From assembly GCA_025362415.1 (NCBI GenBank), contig JANYGM010000204.1, positions 1 to 32,842 of the forward strand: DNA of 32,842 nucleotides. The letters are read 5' to 3'. The stretch's first letter is position 1, and each line of letters opens with the position of its first letter. Below are positions 31,171 through 32,842 of this stretch, piece after piece. Position numbers and translations under genes: made by a program. The notes below the pieces were generated by a model that saw only the letters and a program-made list of their open reading frames with translations, made no database searches and had not been told where the DNA came from. The DNA is from a bacterium. Lineage in GTDB: Bacteria; Bacteroidota; Bacteroidia; Cytophagales; Thermonemataceae.

Positions 31171-32214
31171 TTATTGTAAAATAAACTGTACTGCAAAAAA
31201 CTTTATTTTATGATAATTGGAAGTGTTTTTTGGGATATTTGACCAAATTTGCAAGGTATTTTCTTTTACTTTTGGTAGATAGTCCAAAATCTGAATGATT
31301 TGCAGAGTATATTGGTTTTTGTGTTTTTCTAAGAAATTTTTAAGATAATATAACAAGAAATTCCCTATAATTTCTTTCAAAAAAAAGAATAAAGCGACTG
31401 TACGCAACAAAATGCCAATGATAAGCATCAAAATATAAGAAGAAGAATTTTTTGAAAAATAGTTTTTTTCTAAGAAATCTTCTAAATAGAATGTAAAAAA
31501 CAATGTTCCTATTATCAATAAAATAGTGGCTATTAAGGCTATTTTGTTGGTATTTTTATTTTCGTTTTTATTTTCTAAAACATCATTAGATGTATTTTTA
31601 GTTACTTTTTGTTCTTGTCCTTCCAAAGAAAAGTGTATTTTTTCTTCTTTATACAAAATTTCTATTTCTTTAATGATTTTTATTACTAAGAAAGCAACCA
31701 AAAACCCCATACCAACATAAATTCCAATATAAGTAGCTAAAATACCCAAAACTACGTTATTAACATTCTGAAAAAAAGAAAAATCTCCTACTAATTTCTC
31801 CATAAACACTTCCCAAACCGCTTGAAATGGCTTTTGATAAAAGAAAATACCTACTAAAACCTTTTGTAATGAAGATTCTAACATACTCAAAACAGCAAGG
31901 AAAGATATTGCCAAACGCATATTTTTAACAATGGTGAACAAAAAATAACCTAAAAATCCTTGAAAAATAACAGCTATATGTGCCATTATGCTTGCGTGAG
32001 GACTTAAAATCATCTTCAAAATCAGGACAATAATCAATGATTGGAGTATATCAGAACGCTTTTCTGAAAATTTTGCTAGCAAACTAATCCACAAAACGGC
32101 ACTAGCCACTATAAAAATACTCGTAAAAGGCAGTTTTAGTGTATGCAAAATTCCTCCCAAAATCCCCTCTGTAAACGCCCAAAAAGCCGTTATTTTTAAA
32201 AAATTATTGTTCAT
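31171..32214 (-). CDS. Multi-pass membrane protein of unknown function
   Basis: A protein of about 347 aa, not recognised. About five to six hydrophobic segments lie in residues 8-190. A charged, Asn/Lys-rich linker with NKNENKNTNK spans about 205-228. Two more hydrophobic segments follow (about 228-250 and 265-292), and the tail is basic and soluble. The N-terminal half (ITAFWAFTEGILGGILHTLK) is loosely reminiscent of ECF-type vitamin or metal uptake membrane components, but I cannot support this further. The ATG at 32212-32214 is preferred over a TTG two codons upstream. It has a consensus promoter of its own and is divergent from the ABC permease at the right edge. Confidence 0.6.
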   Translation of the reverse strand: MNNNFLKITAFWAFTEGILGGILHTLKLPFTSIFIVASAVLWISLLAKFSEKRSDILQSLIIVLILKMILSPHASIMAHIAVIFQGFLGYFLFTIVKNMRLAISFLAVLSMLESSLQKVLVGIFFYQKPFQAVWEVFMEKLVGDFSFFQNVNNVVLGILATYIGIYVGMGFLVAFLVIKIIKEIEILYKEEKIHFSLEGQEQKVTKNTSNDVLENKNENKNTNKIALIATILLIIGTLFFTFYLEDFLEKNYFSKNSSSYILMLIIGILLRTVALFFFLKEIIGNFLLYYLKNFLEKHKNQYTLQIIQILDYLPKVKENTLQIWSNIPKNTSNYHKIKFFAVQFILQ

Positions 32215-32244
32215 TTTCAATTTTAAATAATTTGATTAGTGTTA

Positions 32245-32274
32245 CAAAGATATTTTTATAAAACTATAAATCAA
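32245..32274 (-). promoter_or_regulatory. Predicted promoter of the membrane-protein gene at 31171-32214
   Basis: On the minus strand TTG (32272-32274), a 19-nt spacer, then TATCTTTG (32245-32252), 31 bp before the ATG. Confidence 0.6.
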
Positions 32275-32314
32275 ATTTTGAACCAAAAAATACTAATTCT
32301 TTAGGTATTTTCGT

Positions 32315-32322
32315 TATGTTTG
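32315..32322 (+). promoter_or_regulatory. Candidate -7 element for the right-edge ABC permease
   Basis: TATGTTTG, 35 bp upstream of the ATG at 32358. No -33 TTG is at the expected distance. Confidence 0.4.
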
Positions 32323-32357
32323 CAAAATATACAAACTCAAAAGATAACATCAAAAAA

Positions 32358-32842
32358 ATGAACAAAATCCTCTTAATTATCCAACGTGAGTACCTTTTGC
32401 GTGTGCGCAAAAAATCTTTCGTGATAATGACCCTGCTTACTCCCTTGCTTTTTGCTGCGCTGATGGTCGTACCTACGTGGCTGATGAATAGTGATGCCCT
32501 CAAAGAAGTTAAAAATATTGAAGTTTTTGATGAAACAGGTATTTTTAAAGACAAAATGAGAAGTACAAAACAACTTACTTTTACGTATGTTGATGGTCAG
32601 AAAAGCGAGTTAGAGGCTAATTTTAATAAATCTAATGCCTTTGCGTTGCTTCATATTCCTGCTACTAATTTTGAAGAAAAAGGTAAAATTTCATTGAAAG
32701 GCAAAAAAACTATCAGTACGGAGGTAGAAATGGATATTAGGGCTGATTTGGAGCGTATCCTCAAAGATTATAAATTGCTTAAAGTGGGTATTACGCAAGA
32801 TATGATAGACAAGAGTAAGACTCGTCTTAGTATGAATACCAC
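32358..32842 (+). CDS. Partial ABC-2 family permease (NatB-like), cut by the window edge
   Basis: An open frame from the ATG at 32358 to the last base without a stop, about 161 codons. It begins MNKILLIIQREYLLRVRKKS, followed by the hydrophobic FVIMTLLTPLLFAALMVVPTWL (about 21-42). This is the typical start of NatB/YhaP-type ABC permeases of about 430-450 aa. The N-terminal helix is followed by a large extracytoplasmic domain, whose beginning is seen here (VKNIEVFDETGIFKDKMR). NatB partners with a NatA ATPase in efflux of ions or small compounds. The ATPase gene is not in view and no substrate can be inferred. Confidence 0.85.
   Translation, partial: MNKILLIIQREYLLRVRKKSFVIMTLLTPLLFAALMVVPTWLMNSDALKEVKNIEVFDETGIFKDKMRSTKQLTFTYVDGQKSELEANFNKSNAFALLHIPATNFEEKGKISLKGKKTISTEVEMDIRADLERILKDYKLLKVGITQDMIDKSKTRLSMNT

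Overview
The window looks like chromosomal DNA of an AT-rich member of the Bacteroidota, probably a Cytophagales-type gliding or marine lineage. Evidence: upstream boxes of the Bacteroidetes form TTG-N19-21-TAnnTTTG, few recognisable Shine-Dalgarno sequences, a large secreted protein with a type IX secretion (T9SS) type A sorting tail, a TIGR03643/DUF2805 protein, and a complete six-gene alternative complex III (ACIII) locus. No tRNA, rRNA, CRISPR array or prophage was seen.

Layout. 1-4.3 kb: a clipped unknown gene, an ABC-2 polysaccharide-export-type permease, a 409-bp gene-free stretch packed with hairpins, an HTH-containing protein, and a Mur ligase of the Mpl type. 4.5-11.1 kb: a 1082-aa T9SS cargo protein with five putative-Ig repeats, then glycine dehydrogenase (gcvP). 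11.2-12.6 kb: an accessory patch with a GIY-YIG nuclease fused to leucine-rich repeats, a small unknown protein, and a 28-codon stump that looks like the N-terminus of a HEPN-type protein. 12.6-13.8 kb: CvpA-like and GatB/YqeY-like genes. 14.0-24.8 kb (minus strand): the ACIII respiratory locus actA-actB-actC-actD-actE-actF, which should oxidise quinol and pass electrons through periplasmic hemes to a terminal oxidase that is not in this window. 25-31 kb: TIGR03643 protein, PIG-L deacetylase, a CsgG/LpoB-like TPR lipoprotein, DUF952, a Fur-family regulator and two unknown membrane proteins. The right edge cuts a NatB-type ABC permease.

The most unusual part is the ACIII locus. Between actA and actB sits a REP-associated tyrosine transposase (RAYT) flanked on each side by three hairpins of two alternating subtypes. 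The hairpins share a stem core, a GAAA/TTTC loop and a 5'-flanking GCGCATT-like word. Each side also carries a tandem duplication that reaches the end of the transposase gene. Two more hairpins of the family lie between actC and actD, and three lie near 1.2 kb, about 21 kb away. An intrinsic terminator follows actA, so the remaining act genes may depend on read-through or another promoter. A SnoaL-like gene is also inserted between actD and actE.

Intergenic DNA is otherwise full of small repeats. About a dozen loci carry degenerate 7-bp-period arrays (ATTCAYA-like or AAGTACG-like), and there are several further families of short perfect palindromes. A 90-bp MITE-like element at 28.0 kb has interrupted one heptad array. 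Removing it together with one copy of its 8-bp flanking repeat restores the 7-bp phase.
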